In this document: in pieces, positions 1 through 8,211 of the stretch
How positions within the stretch are numbered: position 1 is the stretch's first letter
Layout of the letters: the number at the start of each line of letters is the position of its first letter
Origin: Limnobacter sp. MED105
Lineage (GTDB): Bacteria > Pseudomonadota > Gammaproteobacteria > Burkholderiales > Burkholderiaceae_B
Assembly: GCF_000170915.1 (NCBI RefSeq)
Contig: NZ_ABCT01000001.1
Location: forward strand, 62,001 to 126,000
Reading direction: 5' to 3'
Length of the DNA stretch: 64,000 nt
Notes under the pieces: generated by a model
What the model was told of the DNA's origin: nothing
Databases searched by the model: none
Seen by the model: the letters and a program-made list of their open reading frames with translations, nothing else
Program-made: the position numbers and the translations under genes

Positions 1-1
1 C

Positions 2-862
2 TACCGCATATTACGCAACACTACATTTAACTGCGCAGGCGTAATAACACCCTGGAAAACCTGGCTCAGCTGTGAGGAAATTCCGACGGGCCTGGTGTGG
101 GAATGCGATCCATTCGGTATCCAAGCTGCGCGCCCACTCCCAGCATTGGGCATGTTCAGCCATGAAGCCGTGGCCATCGACAGCGAACGCCGCGTGTTTT
201 ACATGACCGAAGACATGCCCGATGGCCGGTTCTACCGCTGGGTACCTACCGCAGGTGATTGGCCAGCGGGTGCGGAACGCGCCAACATGAATCAGGGTTT
301 GCTACAGGTGTTAAAAGTGGAAGGGGATGTAGCCGACGCGTTGAACGGCCCCGTGCGCTACAGCTGGGTGAATGCAGCCAACCCCAACGCACCCCAAATG
401 GACAACCGATTGCCTGAAACTGCTGCGTTTGACGGTGGTGAAGGTGTTTGGTACCAAAACGACCGCGTATTTTTCGCCACGAAAGGCGATGATCGGCTTT
501 GGATGTTGAATACCACTGCCCAAACCATCGAAGTGGTCTACGACATGGCCACCGCCACAGCCCCCAACAATATTTTGTCCGGCGTGGACAATATCACCAT
601 GACGCCATTTGGCGAAGTACTGGTGGCCGAAGACGGCGGTGACATGCAAGTAGTTGTGGTGTACCCCGACGGCGTGCTGGTACCCCTGTTGCAAATTGTG
701 GGGCAAGACCAATCCGAAATCGCAGGCATTGCCTTCAGCCCTGATGGCAAGCGCATGTACTTCACCAGCGACCGGGGAGGCCCCAACCTGCAAGGCGGTT
801 ATGGCCTTGGTTTGGGCATGCTCTACGAACTGATGATTCCCGACACCCTGCCCAACGCATAA
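2..862 (+). CDS. PhoX-family (DUF839) phosphatase, C-terminal part, cut by window start
   Basis: The reading frame is open from the first bases of the window, so the N-terminus (probably with a Tat signal, as in the family) is missing; 286 residues are visible. Near the visible start the frame reads NCAGVITPWKTWLSCEE and then LVWECDPFG, the typical DUF839/PhoX core. SPDGKRMYFTSDRGG near the end is a beta-propeller-like blade. PhoX enzymes are periplasmic or surface phosphomonoesterases using Ca and Fe, which release phosphate from organic esters. A PhoD-type phosphatase follows 34 bp downstream on the same strand, supporting a phosphate-scavenging role. Family assignment is strong; substrate is inferred. 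Confidence 0.85.
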   Translation, partial: YRILRNTTFNCAGVITPWKTWLSCEEIPTGLVWECDPFGIQAARPLPALGMFSHEAVAIDSERRVFYMTEDMPDGRFYRWVPTAGDWPAGAERANMNQGLLQVLKVEGDVADALNGPVRYSWVNAANPNAPQMDNRLPETAAFDGGEGVWYQNDRVFFATKGDDRLWMLNTTAQTIEVVYDMATATAPNNILSGVDNITMTPFGEVLVAEDGGDMQVVVVYPDGVLVPLLQIVGQDQSEIAGIAFSPDGKRMYFTSDRGGPNLQGGYGLGLGMLYELMIPDTLPNA

Positions 863-896
863 CAAACACACTCAAAACACTTTCAGGAATACCGCC

Positions 897-2636
897 ATGT
901 CAGGTCCACGCCGCAAACGCAGTCGAATTCAAAAACGCCCTGGCATTACACGCCGCTTCTTTTTGAAAGGTTTGGGACTGGGCACAGCCGGAGTGGGTGG
1001 GCTAAGCCTGCTGCAAGGTTGTGGCAGTGACAACAACAACGGCCTGACCGATGGCCGCACCACACCGAATGAAGAAACCTCCACGCAGAATGTGCAGTTC
1101 TTGCACAGTGTGGCCAGTGGCGACCCTGCATTCGACAGCGTGGTGCTGTGGACTCGCATTACGCCTGAAAATACAAACCGCACCATTGCTGGCCGCGTGG
1201 ATGTGTTCAAAGACGAAGCATTGACCATGTTTGTGAAGTCCATGGACTTTCAAACCTCCTCGGCACAAGACTTCACCGTGAAACTGATTTGCGACGGTCT
1301 TGAACAGGACACGGTGTATTTCTACCAATTCCGCAGCAACGGCAAAACCAGCCCGGTTGGCCGCACCCGCACCACGCCCGCAGCAGGCAACAAACGACCC
1401 TTGAATTTTGGTGTGGTTAGTTGCTCCAGCCTGGCGCATGGCTTTTTCAATGCCTATGCCAAACTGGCCGAGCGCGACGACATCGACGCCATCATTCACC
1501 TGGGCGACTATATTTACGAATACGGCACAGGCCAGTACGGCAACGTGCGCGAGTACGAACCGGCGACAGAAATAATCTCGCTGTCCGACTACCGCACCCG
1601 CCACGCGCAATACAAGCGCGACGAAGACCTGCAGAAGCTGCACCAGCGCTTCCCGTTCATCACAATTTGGGACGACCATGAATCCACCAACAACTCTTAC
1701 CGCGACGGTGCAGAAAATCACACCGAGGGTGCGGAAGGTGTGTGGGAAGAACGCAAGGGATTTGCCCAGCGCGCCTACGACGAGTGGATGCCGATTCGCC
1801 TGCCGGAGCCCGGCAACCGCGCGAAAATTTTCCGCCGCGTGCAGTTTGGCGACATGGTGAACCTGTTCTTGCTCGACACCCGCCTGTTTGACCGCGACAT
1901 TGAGGCTGCAACACCCGTAAACCCCACCGACGGCGTGGCCAGCCAACCCGACCGCACCATGATTGGTGAAGAGCAGTACAACTTTTTGATTAACGGCATG
2001 CGTGCATCGCAAGCCCAGTGGAAGCTGATTGGCAACCAGGTGGTGTTTCACCAGTGGATCATCAAGCCCGGTTTGAATAATCCCGCACCGGCGCAATTGG
2101 GCGAGCTGCTTGCGCCATCGGGTCTGAATGGCGACGCTTGGGACGGCTACAGCGCCGAGCGCCAGCGCATCATCAATGCCCTGCGGGGTGACGATGGTGG
2201 CGAAGCCATCAACAACGTGGTGATTCTGACCGGCGACGTGCACACCAGCTGGGTAGCTGACATCACCGACAACCCCAACCAGCCTGTCGATGTGGTGGGC
2301 GGCTACAACCCAATCACCGGGCAAGGCAGCGTGGCCACCGAGTTTGTGGTGACTTCGGTGACCTCACCCGGCCTGGATCTGCCCAACCAGATCATTCAGG
2401 CCATTCGCCTGACCAGCCCGCACATCAAGCACGTGAACGTGACGGAACGCGGTTACAGCGTACTGCGTGTAGCCGAGGACAAAACCACTTGTGAATACTG
2501 GGCAGTCAGCACCATTCTTGAGCGCGGCGGCTCCGAAACTTTGTCCGCCGCTTTTGAGGTGGCCGATGGTGCCAACCGAATCACCCCACAAGGAATTTAC
2601 CCCGTGGACGTGGTCACCGGCCTGTTGGGTGTTTAA
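897..2636 (+). CDS. phoD: PhoD-like alkaline phosphatase with Tat signal and lipobox
   Basis: A 579-residue metallophosphoesterase of the PhoD family, expected to hydrolyse phosphomonoesters and diesters outside the cytoplasm. Residues 18-22 read TRRFF, a twin-arginine motif, and LQGC ends at Cys42, so the protein looks like a Tat-exported lipoprotein. The PhoD N-terminal beta domain covers about 65-160. Metal-binding motifs follow: GDYIYEYG at 203-210, WDDHE at 258-262 and GDVHT at 446-450. The ATG has AGGAA seven bases upstream. It is probably co-transcribed with the PhoX-type gene before it. No Pho box was identified, because the upstream promoter lies outside the window. Confidence 0.9.
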   Translation: MSGPRRKRSRIQKRPGITRRFFLKGLGLGTAGVGGLSLLQGCGSDNNNGLTDGRTTPNEETSTQNVQFLHSVASGDPAFDSVVLWTRITPENTNRTIAGRVDVFKDEALTMFVKSMDFQTSSAQDFTVKLICDGLEQDTVYFYQFRSNGKTSPVGRTRTTPAAGNKRPLNFGVVSCSSLAHGFFNAYAKLAERDDIDAIIHLGDYIYEYGTGQYGNVREYEPATEIISLSDYRTRHAQYKRDEDLQKLHQRFPFITIWDDHESTNNSYRDGAENHTEGAEGVWEERKGFAQRAYDEWMPIRLPEPGNRAKIFRRVQFGDMVNLFLLDTRLFDRDIEAATPVNPTDGVASQPDRTMIGEEQYNFLINGMRASQAQWKLIGNQVVFHQWIIKPGLNNPAPAQLGELLAPSGLNGDAWDGYSAERQRIINALRGDDGGEAINNVVILTGDVHTSWVADITDNPNQPVDVVGGYNPITGQGSVATEFVVTSVTSPGLDLPNQIIQAIRLTSPHIKHVNVTERGYSVLRVAEDKTTCEYWAVSTILERGGSETLSAAFEVADGANRITPQGIYPVDVVTGLLGV

Positions 2637-2656
2637 GGGTTTCTGGGGTAAGATCC

Positions 2657-2678
2657 GGGCTGTTTGATTGAACAGCCC
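2657..2678 (+). terminator. Hairpin after phoD (weak terminator or RNA structure)
   Basis: GGGCTGTT and AACAGCCC form a perfect 8-bp stem around a 6-base loop. It sits in the short gap between phoD and the acyltransferase. No T-run follows, so it is not a canonical intrinsic terminator; it may be a processing or attenuation structure. Confidence 0.35.
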
Positions 2679-2707
2679 CCAAAGCTACAACGCCCCGGAT
2701 CCCCAAA

Positions 2708-3625
2708 GTGCCATTGTCCAAAATTCTTCCCGCTCCCATCATCGGTGTACTCACCGTCACCTTGATGAGCCTGTGCATCACCTTCTGGTTCATCGTGATG
2801 TTTCCCTTCATCATGCTGCGCCTTGTGCCGGTGTACCGTGTGCAACGCGTGGCATCCAATTGCTGCGTGCAAATTGCCACTTGGTGGGTGGGCTCGGACA
2901 AGCAACTGTACAAACTGCTGCATGGCCAGCAGGGGCAGGTTGAAATTCATGGCAAGTTCAAACCGCACAGCAGTTATTTGGTTGTCAGCAACCACACGGC
3001 TTGGGCCGACATTGTGGTGTTGTTCGATGTGCTTCACGGCCACGCACCTTTTGGCCGGTTTTTCCTGAAAAAAGAACTGATTTGGGTTCCCATTGTGGGC
3101 GTGGTGTGTTGGGCCATGGACTTTCCCTTCATGAAACGCCACAGTCGCGCCGCCATTGCGCGCAACCCGGTGCTGGCCAGCCAGGACCTGGAAACCACCC
3201 GCAAAGCCTGCGAAGTGTACAAGGAAAGCCCGGTCACCGTGATCAACTTTCTGGAAGGTACCCGCTTTACGTCCGCCAAAAAGGCCAAAACCAAATCACC
3301 CTACACCAACCTGCTGGGCCCGAAGTACGGCGGCCTGTCTGCTTCGCTCAACGCCATGGGCGAACAATTTGAAGGCATGGTCAATGTCACCATTGCATAT
3401 GGACCAAGCCAAGGCAACATCACCTGGAGTTGGCTGTGTGGCAAGCAACCCAATATGCAGGTGCACATTGAAATTTTGCCCATTCCTGCCGACATGATTG
3501 CGGGCGACTTCCGCAACGACCTTGAATTCAAAAATCAATTCAAGACCTGGATTGGTGACATTTGGACCCTGAAAGACAAACGCCTGGCGGAAATGCGGCG
3601 CAAAGCCGGGCACCCATCACCGTGA
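2708..3625 (+). CDS. YihG-like membrane acyltransferase (PlsC superfamily)
   Basis: A 305-residue member of the lysophosphatidate acyltransferase superfamily, closest by eye to E. coli YihG. The catalytic HX4D motif is in SNHTAWADIVV (about residues 95-105), followed by FFLKKELIWVPIVGVVCWAMDFPFMKR, and the acceptor motif is FLEGTRF near 180. One long hydrophobic helix lies at about 8-40, consistent with inner-membrane anchoring. It should acylate a lysophospholipid during membrane lipid synthesis or remodelling. The frame opens with a GTG; an ATG 56 bases later would cut into the membrane helix, so GTG is preferred. It follows phoD by 71 bp. Confidence 0.85.
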   Translation: MPLSKILPAPIIGVLTVTLMSLCITFWFIVMFPFIMLRLVPVYRVQRVASNCCVQIATWWVGSDKQLYKLLHGQQGQVEIHGKFKPHSSYLVVSNHTAWADIVVLFDVLHGHAPFGRFFLKKELIWVPIVGVVCWAMDFPFMKRHSRAAIARNPVLASQDLETTRKACEVYKESPVTVINFLEGTRFTSAKKAKTKSPYTNLLGPKYGGLSASLNAMGEQFEGMVNVTIAYGPSQGNITWSWLCGKQPNMQVHIEILPIPADMIAGDFRNDLEFKNQFKTWIGDIWTLKDKRLAEMRRKAGHPSP

Positions 3626-3694
3626 ACCACACCAGCCCCGCTTGACAGGTTTGCTAAACTACACAAATCGCAGTTACTCGAAGTGATTTCCCCA

Positions 3695-4039
3695 ATGCCC
3701 ACCCGCTGGTTCCAACACATGCTGATCGCGCTGGCCGTTTTGGCCACGCAATGGGCAGGTCTTGCCCACAGCATTGAGCACCGGGACACGCTGCAAGCCG
3801 AATCGCACGGCCACGCACACAGTCACAACAGCAAACACGCTGCCGCCAGCGATTTACTGCATTCCTGCCTGCTGTTCGATGGGCTTGCCACCGCACAGGC
3901 TGCGGTTTCCAATCCACCCACCGGCTGTGCATTGCCCCTGCTGGCCCAACTGGGCATTCAAAGCAATGCGGTCGCAGCGCCCAGAAATACCCTGTTCGCG
4001 CAACGCGTTCGAGTGCGCGACCCACCCCATTTTTCCTGA
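3695..4039 (+). CDS. Small secreted His-rich protein upstream of TonB receptor
   Basis: A 114-residue protein with an N-terminal hydrophobic signal segment (LIALAVLATQWAGLAHS), then a His-rich stretch HGHAHSHNSKH and a C-terminal VRVRDPP. The layout resembles small DUF2946-type exported proteins often found beside metal-responsive TonB receptors; that family match is tentative. The His cluster suggests periplasmic zinc or copper binding. An in-frame GTG lies 12 bases upstream; the ATG was chosen because the signal segment begins just after it. The ZnuD-like receptor follows within 100 bp on the same strand. Function is inferred from composition and neighbours only. Confidence 0.6.
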   Translation: MPTRWFQHMLIALAVLATQWAGLAHSIEHRDTLQAESHGHAHSHNSKHAAASDLLHSCLLFDGLATAQAAVSNPPTGCALPLLAQLGIQSNAVAAPRNTLFAQRVRVRDPPHFS

Positions 4040-4079
4040 AGCAAACAACCCCATTTAATTTTTGTGTCGCAGCGCCTGT

Positions 4080-4100
4080 CCTTGTGTATTCAACACAAGG
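4080..4100 (+). promoter_or_regulatory. Hairpin in leader of TonB receptor gene
   Basis: CCTTGTGT and ACACAAGG form a perfect 8-bp stem with a 5-base loop. The stem can extend by CCTG/CAGG if one T is bulged. It ends about 35 bases before the chosen receptor start. It has no T-run, and I do not see a cobalamin riboswitch core. It could control translation or mRNA stability. Confidence 0.4.
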
Positions 4101-4135
4101 CAGGGCAGCGGCGTGCTGTACTTCAGGAAATGAAC

Positions 4136-6196
4136 ATGAACCAATCTCAATTTCAGCGCCGTGCAGTTGCACTGGCCAGCTTGCTTTTTATTGCCCAAAC
4201 CCACGCCATGGCCCAGGAAGCCCTGCTCGAGTCCGTGGTGGTCACAGGCACGGCCGAGCAGCCCGAGTCCATCACCAAACCCTTTTCAATCATCACAGCC
4301 GATGAGCTGAATGCCAATGGTGCCAGCACTGTGGGCGAGGCACTGCGCTATCAACCCGGTGTGTCGGCCACTGGTTTTGGTCCCAACTCAAGCCGCCCGA
4401 TTGTGCGCGGCCAAGACGCGGATCGGATCAAGATTCTGCGAAATTCAGCCGCCACGGTGGATGTATCTGCACTGAGCTTCGACCACGCCTTGCCAGTCGA
4501 TCCTTTTGCATTGCACCAGGTTGAAATTCTTCGGGGTCCCGCGGCGCTGGCTTACGGTGGCAATGCGGTAGGCGGTGTCGTCAACCTGATCGACCAGCGA
4601 ATTGCGCGCAAACCTGTGCAAGGCCTTCAGGGCGAAGTCAATTTGCTGGGTGGAGGCGCAGCCGACCAAACAGCAGGCGGCTTCAAACTCGATGCCGGCT
4701 TGGGGCAGGGCGTCAGCATTCACCTCGATGGCTTCAAACGGACCACGCGCGACCTTGAAACCCCCACCTTCACCGACCCTGAAGGCGTCACCGGAAGCCG
4801 GGTACAAAACTCGTCCTCAAAATCCGATGGCGCTTCAATCGGCGCGTCGTTTCAAACCGGCAATGGTTACATTGGCGTGTCCGCAGAACGTTACAACAAC
4901 GAATACGGTGTGCCGAAATCGCTGGATGTACGCATTGGCATGGAAAGTGAACGCTACGCACTGGAAGGCGAACAAAATTTCAACGGTGCAGCGTTCAAGC
5001 AAGTGAAATACCGCTTGGCCAAAACCGATTACCAACACCAGGAATTTGAAGACGGCGCACCGGCTACACTGTTTGTAAATGATGGTGTCGACGGCCGCGT
5101 GGAAGTTGCTTTGCAGCCATTTTCAATGGCCGGCATGAACATCAATACCAGCACCGGCCTGCAGTTTGAGCGAACCGACTTCTCGGCGATCGGCGATGAA
5201 GCCTTTGTGCCCAGCACCAGCACCGATCAAACCGGCGTATTCACAATTTTCCGCGCCAGCCGCGGACAAGAAAACAGTGGCGTGTTCGAGTTTGGCTTGC
5301 GTGGTGACCAGGTCGACGTGAATGCCGCCACCAGTGGTTTGTCGGCCTTGAACGGCCCTGTCGCAGGTGCCGGTGTCGACGCTGGCCCCGCCATCAACCG
5401 TTCTTTCACACCCAGTTCAGTGTCGCTGGGCTACACCGCACCCATCGGCAATGGCTGGTCACTGGGTGGTTCGTTGTCTCGCGTTGAGCGCGCACCCTCC
5501 AGCTTCGAGTTGTACGCCGACGGCGTGCACGTGGCCACCGATGCCTATGAAAAAGGCAATCCGAATTTGCAGGAAGAACGTGGCCGCCACGTTGAAGTGA
5601 CCAGCACTTGGGCGCAAGGAGAATCCAAATTCAATGCCACTGCGTTTGCAAGCCGGTACAGCAATTACATCGCCTTGATTGGCCGCACAGGGGCCGATGC
5701 CGAATTTATCGAAGCGCCGGGCGAGCCACCCATTCAAGTGTTCGACTTCACCGCTGTGCCCGCGGAATTTCAGGGCATCGAGCTGGGCTATCAAACCGCC
5801 TACGCCATGGGTGCAGGCCAATTGCAACCCAGCATTCAATACGACCTTGTTCGCGGCAAACGCACCGATGGCGGCGGCAACCTGCCTCGCATCAGCCCGC
5901 AACGTGTGGTGGCCAGCGCGGCATACACACAAAGTGGCTGGACTGTTACACCAGAGCTGATTTGGGTCAGTGACAGCAAGGCCGGTGCGGGCGATATTGA
6001 AGTAGAGGGTTATGAGCTGGTGAACTTGCGCATCGGCAAGGCATTCACTTGGGGCAATACTGGTGGCGAAGTATTCGCCAACCTGCAAAACCTGACGGAT
6101 GAGTTGGCATTTTCAGCCACCACGCTGAACACCGTGCGCGGTTACACGCCACTGGGTGGGCGTTCCGCGCTGGTGGGTGTGAAACTGGCTTTCTAA
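4136..6196 (+). CDS. TonB-dependent outer-membrane receptor, ZnuD-like
   Basis: A 686-residue TonB-dependent receptor. A signal peptide (ending about AMAQ) is followed by the TonB-box-like LESVVVTG, a plug domain with GEALRYQPGVSATGFGPNSS and RPIVRGQDADRIKIL, then VEILRGPAALAYGGNAVGGVV, and a beta barrel ending in a C-terminal Phe (VGVKLAF). The plug sequence resembles neisserial ZnuD, so zinc uptake is the best guess; copper or another metal complex is possible. The start was set at the ATG with AGGAAA 5-6 bases upstream; another ATG lies six bases earlier. The His-rich secreted protein upstream and the copper chaperone downstream support a metal role. Confidence 0.85.
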   Translation: MNQSQFQRRAVALASLLFIAQTHAMAQEALLESVVVTGTAEQPESITKPFSIITADELNANGASTVGEALRYQPGVSATGFGPNSSRPIVRGQDADRIKILRNSAATVDVSALSFDHALPVDPFALHQVEILRGPAALAYGGNAVGGVVNLIDQRIARKPVQGLQGEVNLLGGGAADQTAGGFKLDAGLGQGVSIHLDGFKRTTRDLETPTFTDPEGVTGSRVQNSSSKSDGASIGASFQTGNGYIGVSAERYNNEYGVPKSLDVRIGMESERYALEGEQNFNGAAFKQVKYRLAKTDYQHQEFEDGAPATLFVNDGVDGRVEVALQPFSMAGMNINTSTGLQFERTDFSAIGDEAFVPSTSTDQTGVFTIFRASRGQENSGVFEFGLRGDQVDVNAATSGLSALNGPVAGAGVDAGPAINRSFTPSSVSLGYTAPIGNGWSLGGSLSRVERAPSSFELYADGVHVATDAYEKGNPNLQEERGRHVEVTSTWAQGESKFNATAFASRYSNYIALIGRTGADAEFIEAPGEPPIQVFDFTAVPAEFQGIELGYQTAYAMGAGQLQPSIQYDLVRGKRTDGGGNLPRISPQRVVASAAYTQSGWTVTPELIWVSDSKAGAGDIEVEGYELVNLRIGKAFTWGNTGGEVFANLQNLTDELAFSATTLNTVRGYTPLGGRSALVGVKLAF

Positions 6197-6211
6197 AGCG
6201 AGTTTAATTAT

Positions 6212-6772
6212 TCAATGTTTGTGATCACCACCGCCATGGCTGTGGTGGTCACCTGCGGCATTCTGGCCTGCCACCGCCTTCACCGGCATTTCAATTTTGC
6301 TGCCATCGGCTTTTTCAAATTGCAGGCTCAATTCAATTTCCTGACCTGCCTCTACCGGTGCAGTCAAGGCCATCAACATCACATGGTAGCCACCCGGCTT
6401 TAATTCCAACGGTTCACCTGCCTTCATTTCAATGCGCTCGGCCATGCGCATGCGCATGATGTCGCCATCCATTTTCATTTCATGCACTTCAGCAATTTCA
6501 GCCGCAGGCGTGGCCACGCCCACCAAAGCCAAGGGCTCCTCGCTGGTAATGGTCAAGTAGGCACCGGTGGCATCTTGTTCACCCACGGTGGGGCGCACCC
6601 AGGCGTTCTGAACCGAAATACCGTTCTGAACCTGTGCGGGAGTTGAGGCTTGCTCCACCGCAACAGGCGCATCGTGAGAGTGGCCCGACTCTGCACCATG
6701 GTCATGATGTTCAGAACAGGCTGCCAAAGCCACTGCGGCAGACAAGGCCGCCAGTTGAATCATTTTCTTCAC
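6212..6772 (-). CDS. PCu(A)C-type periplasmic copper chaperone, lipoprotein
   Basis: A 186-residue protein with a lipoprotein signal (LAAC, Cys19) and His-rich tails at both ends (HHDHGAESGHSHD near the start, DHHSHGGGDHKH at the end). The copper-site pattern of the family is intact: His97, ten residues, Met108, 21 residues, His130, then Met132. PCu(A)C proteins deliver Cu(I) to cytochrome oxidase assembly or buffer periplasmic copper. Its start overlaps the stop of the DUF4197 gene by 4 bp (ATGA), so the two are translationally coupled. It converges on the TonB receptor gene with a 15-bp gap. Confidence 0.9.
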   Translation of the reverse strand: MKKMIQLAALSAAVALAACSEHHDHGAESGHSHDAPVAVEQASTPAQVQNGISVQNAWVRPTVGEQDATGAYLTITSEEPLALVGVATPAAEIAEVHEMKMDGDIMRMRMAERIEMKAGEPLELKPGGYHVMLMALTAPVEAGQEIELSLQFEKADGSKIEMPVKAVAGQNAAGDHHSHGGGDHKH

Positions 6773-7470
6773 TTCAAACTCCCAAACACTTTTTTAAGCA
6801 CGGCGCTACCTGCCGCAACCGGATTGGCCCGAATCGCTTTCTCTTCCTCGGCCACCATCAAAAACAACGCATCAAGCGCTTTGTTGGTGACATAACCTTC
6901 CAAATTGGCGTCTTCCGCCTTCACCAAGCCAAAGCGACTGCCCTTCTCGGCCAATGCATTGTATTGTTGAGCCAAGCCCACCTGCGCGGTTTTGCCCTTC
7001 ACAATCGGCAAAAGCTGGGCGTACAAATCAGCCTGGGATTTGCTTCTGAAAAAGTCGGTTACTGCCGTGTCACCGCCACTCAACACCTGTTTGGCGTCTT
7101 CAACTGTCATGTTCTGGATTGTTTTTTTCAACACGGCTTTGGCTTGCGGTACCGCTGCTTCCGCCGCGCGGTTCATGCTGATTTCCATTTGGTCGAGCTG
7201 GTCACCCATGCCCACCATTTTCAGCAACCCCTTGCTGTTTTCCAGGTACTCCGGCAACTTGATTCTCACCGCGGGGTTGCCCAGAAAACCATCAGCCTTA
7301 CCCAAACTGCCCACCGCAGCATCAGCTCCCTTGCTAAGCGTAGTGCGCAAGGCCGTTACCGCCTCTTTGCTGGTGATGCCGCTTAAATCTGCGGCCACCA
7401 CCGTACCCGTAAAAACCACGGGGAACAAAGTCACAAACAAAGCAAATATGGAACGCATCGAACGGATCAT
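6769..7470 (-). CDS. DUF4197 domain secreted protein
   Basis: A 233-residue protein with a signal peptide (FALFVTLFPVVFTGTVVAA) and the DUF4197 pattern throughout: ITSKEAVTALRTTLSKGADAAV near the start, NPAVRIKLPEYL, and a C-terminal VTNKALDALFLMVAEEEKAIR followed by NPVAAGSAVLKKVFG. The family is conserved in Proteobacteria but its role is not known; it is mostly helical and exported. It precedes and overlaps the PCu(A)C gene, which suggests co-expression with copper handling. The response-regulator gene upstream on the same strand ends at 7494, leaving 23 bp. Confidence 0.85.
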   Translation of the reverse strand: MIRSMRSIFALFVTLFPVVFTGTVVAADLSGITSKEAVTALRTTLSKGADAAVGSLGKADGFLGNPAVRIKLPEYLENSKGLLKMVGMGDQLDQMEISMNRAAEAAVPQAKAVLKKTIQNMTVEDAKQVLSGGDTAVTDFFRSKSQADLYAQLLPIVKGKTAQVGLAQQYNALAEKGSRFGLVKAEDANLEGYVTNKALDALFLMVAEEEKAIRANPVAAGSAVLKKVFGSLK

Positions 7471-7493
7471 CTAGGCCTCCCAGCCAAGGGTGT

Positions 7494-8189
7494 TCAAGAA
7501 TCGAGCAAACGTGCCTTACGCTCGGCGCGAATAAAAATATCAACTGCCTGACCTTTGTTTTTAGCGCCCAGCCGCAAGAATATTTCCTTGATGTGCCCCC
7601 GCACCGTGTCCGGACTGATGTCCATTTCACGCGCCACTTCCTTGGCCGACAAGCCTTCAGCAGTTTTGCGCATAATTTCCACCTGCTTCCAGGTCAAGGG
7701 TTTGTCCGATCCCGGGGCATAAATGTTGGAATGGTATTCATTGGCCGCCTTCTCCACGCCTTTGGGCACCTCGTCCAGCACACCTGCCTCTATCAGCAGG
7801 TTTTGAAGGGCACGAAGCAGTTCGGGGTAAGTACTGGCTTTGTTCACATAAAAATAGCCCGCGCGCTCGGCCTCACGCGCCAGGTTTTTGTCCAGCACAC
7901 CCGAACAAATCAATTTTGGGCATTGGGGAAACAGCACCGCGAAGGTGTTGATGGTGTTCACACCTTTGGAGTCGGGAAGATCCAGATCGGCGATGACCAG
8001 GTCTGGTTGAACCTGAATCGCTCTGGCTTTTTCCATGCTTTCCACCACGATGATTTCGCTGTGGTTGACCAGCTGGTCAATCATGTCAGCCAACATAATG
8101 GAAATCATCGGGTGATCTTCAGCGATCAAAATCGTGGGTTTGTCCGTCAGCGAACCCATGTCTGCATGCCCTGTTTTTTCTTTTGTCAT
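7494..8189 (-). CDS. NarL/LuxR-type response regulator (paralogue A)
   Basis: A 231-residue regulator: a receiver domain (TILIAEDHPMISIML; phosphoacceptor Asp in VIADLDLPDSKG; Ser and Lys conserved in CSG and NKAS), a linker with YHSNIYAPGSDKPLTWKQVEIMR, and a LuxR helix-turn-helix (AEGLSAKEVAREMDISPDTVRGHIKEIFLRL). It shares the linker and HTH signature with the regulators at 30.1 and 35.0 kb. A second ATG at 8159 with AGGG upstream is a possible start. No kinase is adjacent. It sits between the patatin gene and the DUF4197/PCu(A)C pair on the same strand; its target genes are not apparent. Confidence 0.9.
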   Translation of the reverse strand: MTKEKTGHADMGSLTDKPTILIAEDHPMISIMLADMIDQLVNHSEIIVVESMEKARAIQVQPDLVIADLDLPDSKGVNTINTFAVLFPQCPKLICSGVLDKNLAREAERAGYFYVNKASTYPELLRALQNLLIEAGVLDEVPKGVEKAANEYHSNIYAPGSDKPLTWKQVEIMRKTAEGLSAKEVAREMDISPDTVRGHIKEIFLRLGAKNKGQAVDIFIRAERKARLLDS

Positions 8190-8211
8190 CAGGGCATTGT
8201 ACTGCGAAAAT

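Noticed and set aside
1002-2324. A 440-codon open frame on the minus strand opposite phoD
   Set aside because: It mirrors the coding bias of phoD, has no ribosome binding site and no family resemblance; it is a shadow of the real gene.
4040-4135. Cobalamin riboswitch upstream of the TonB receptor
   Set aside because: The segment is under 100 bases and lacks the B12-box; only a simple hairpin is present.
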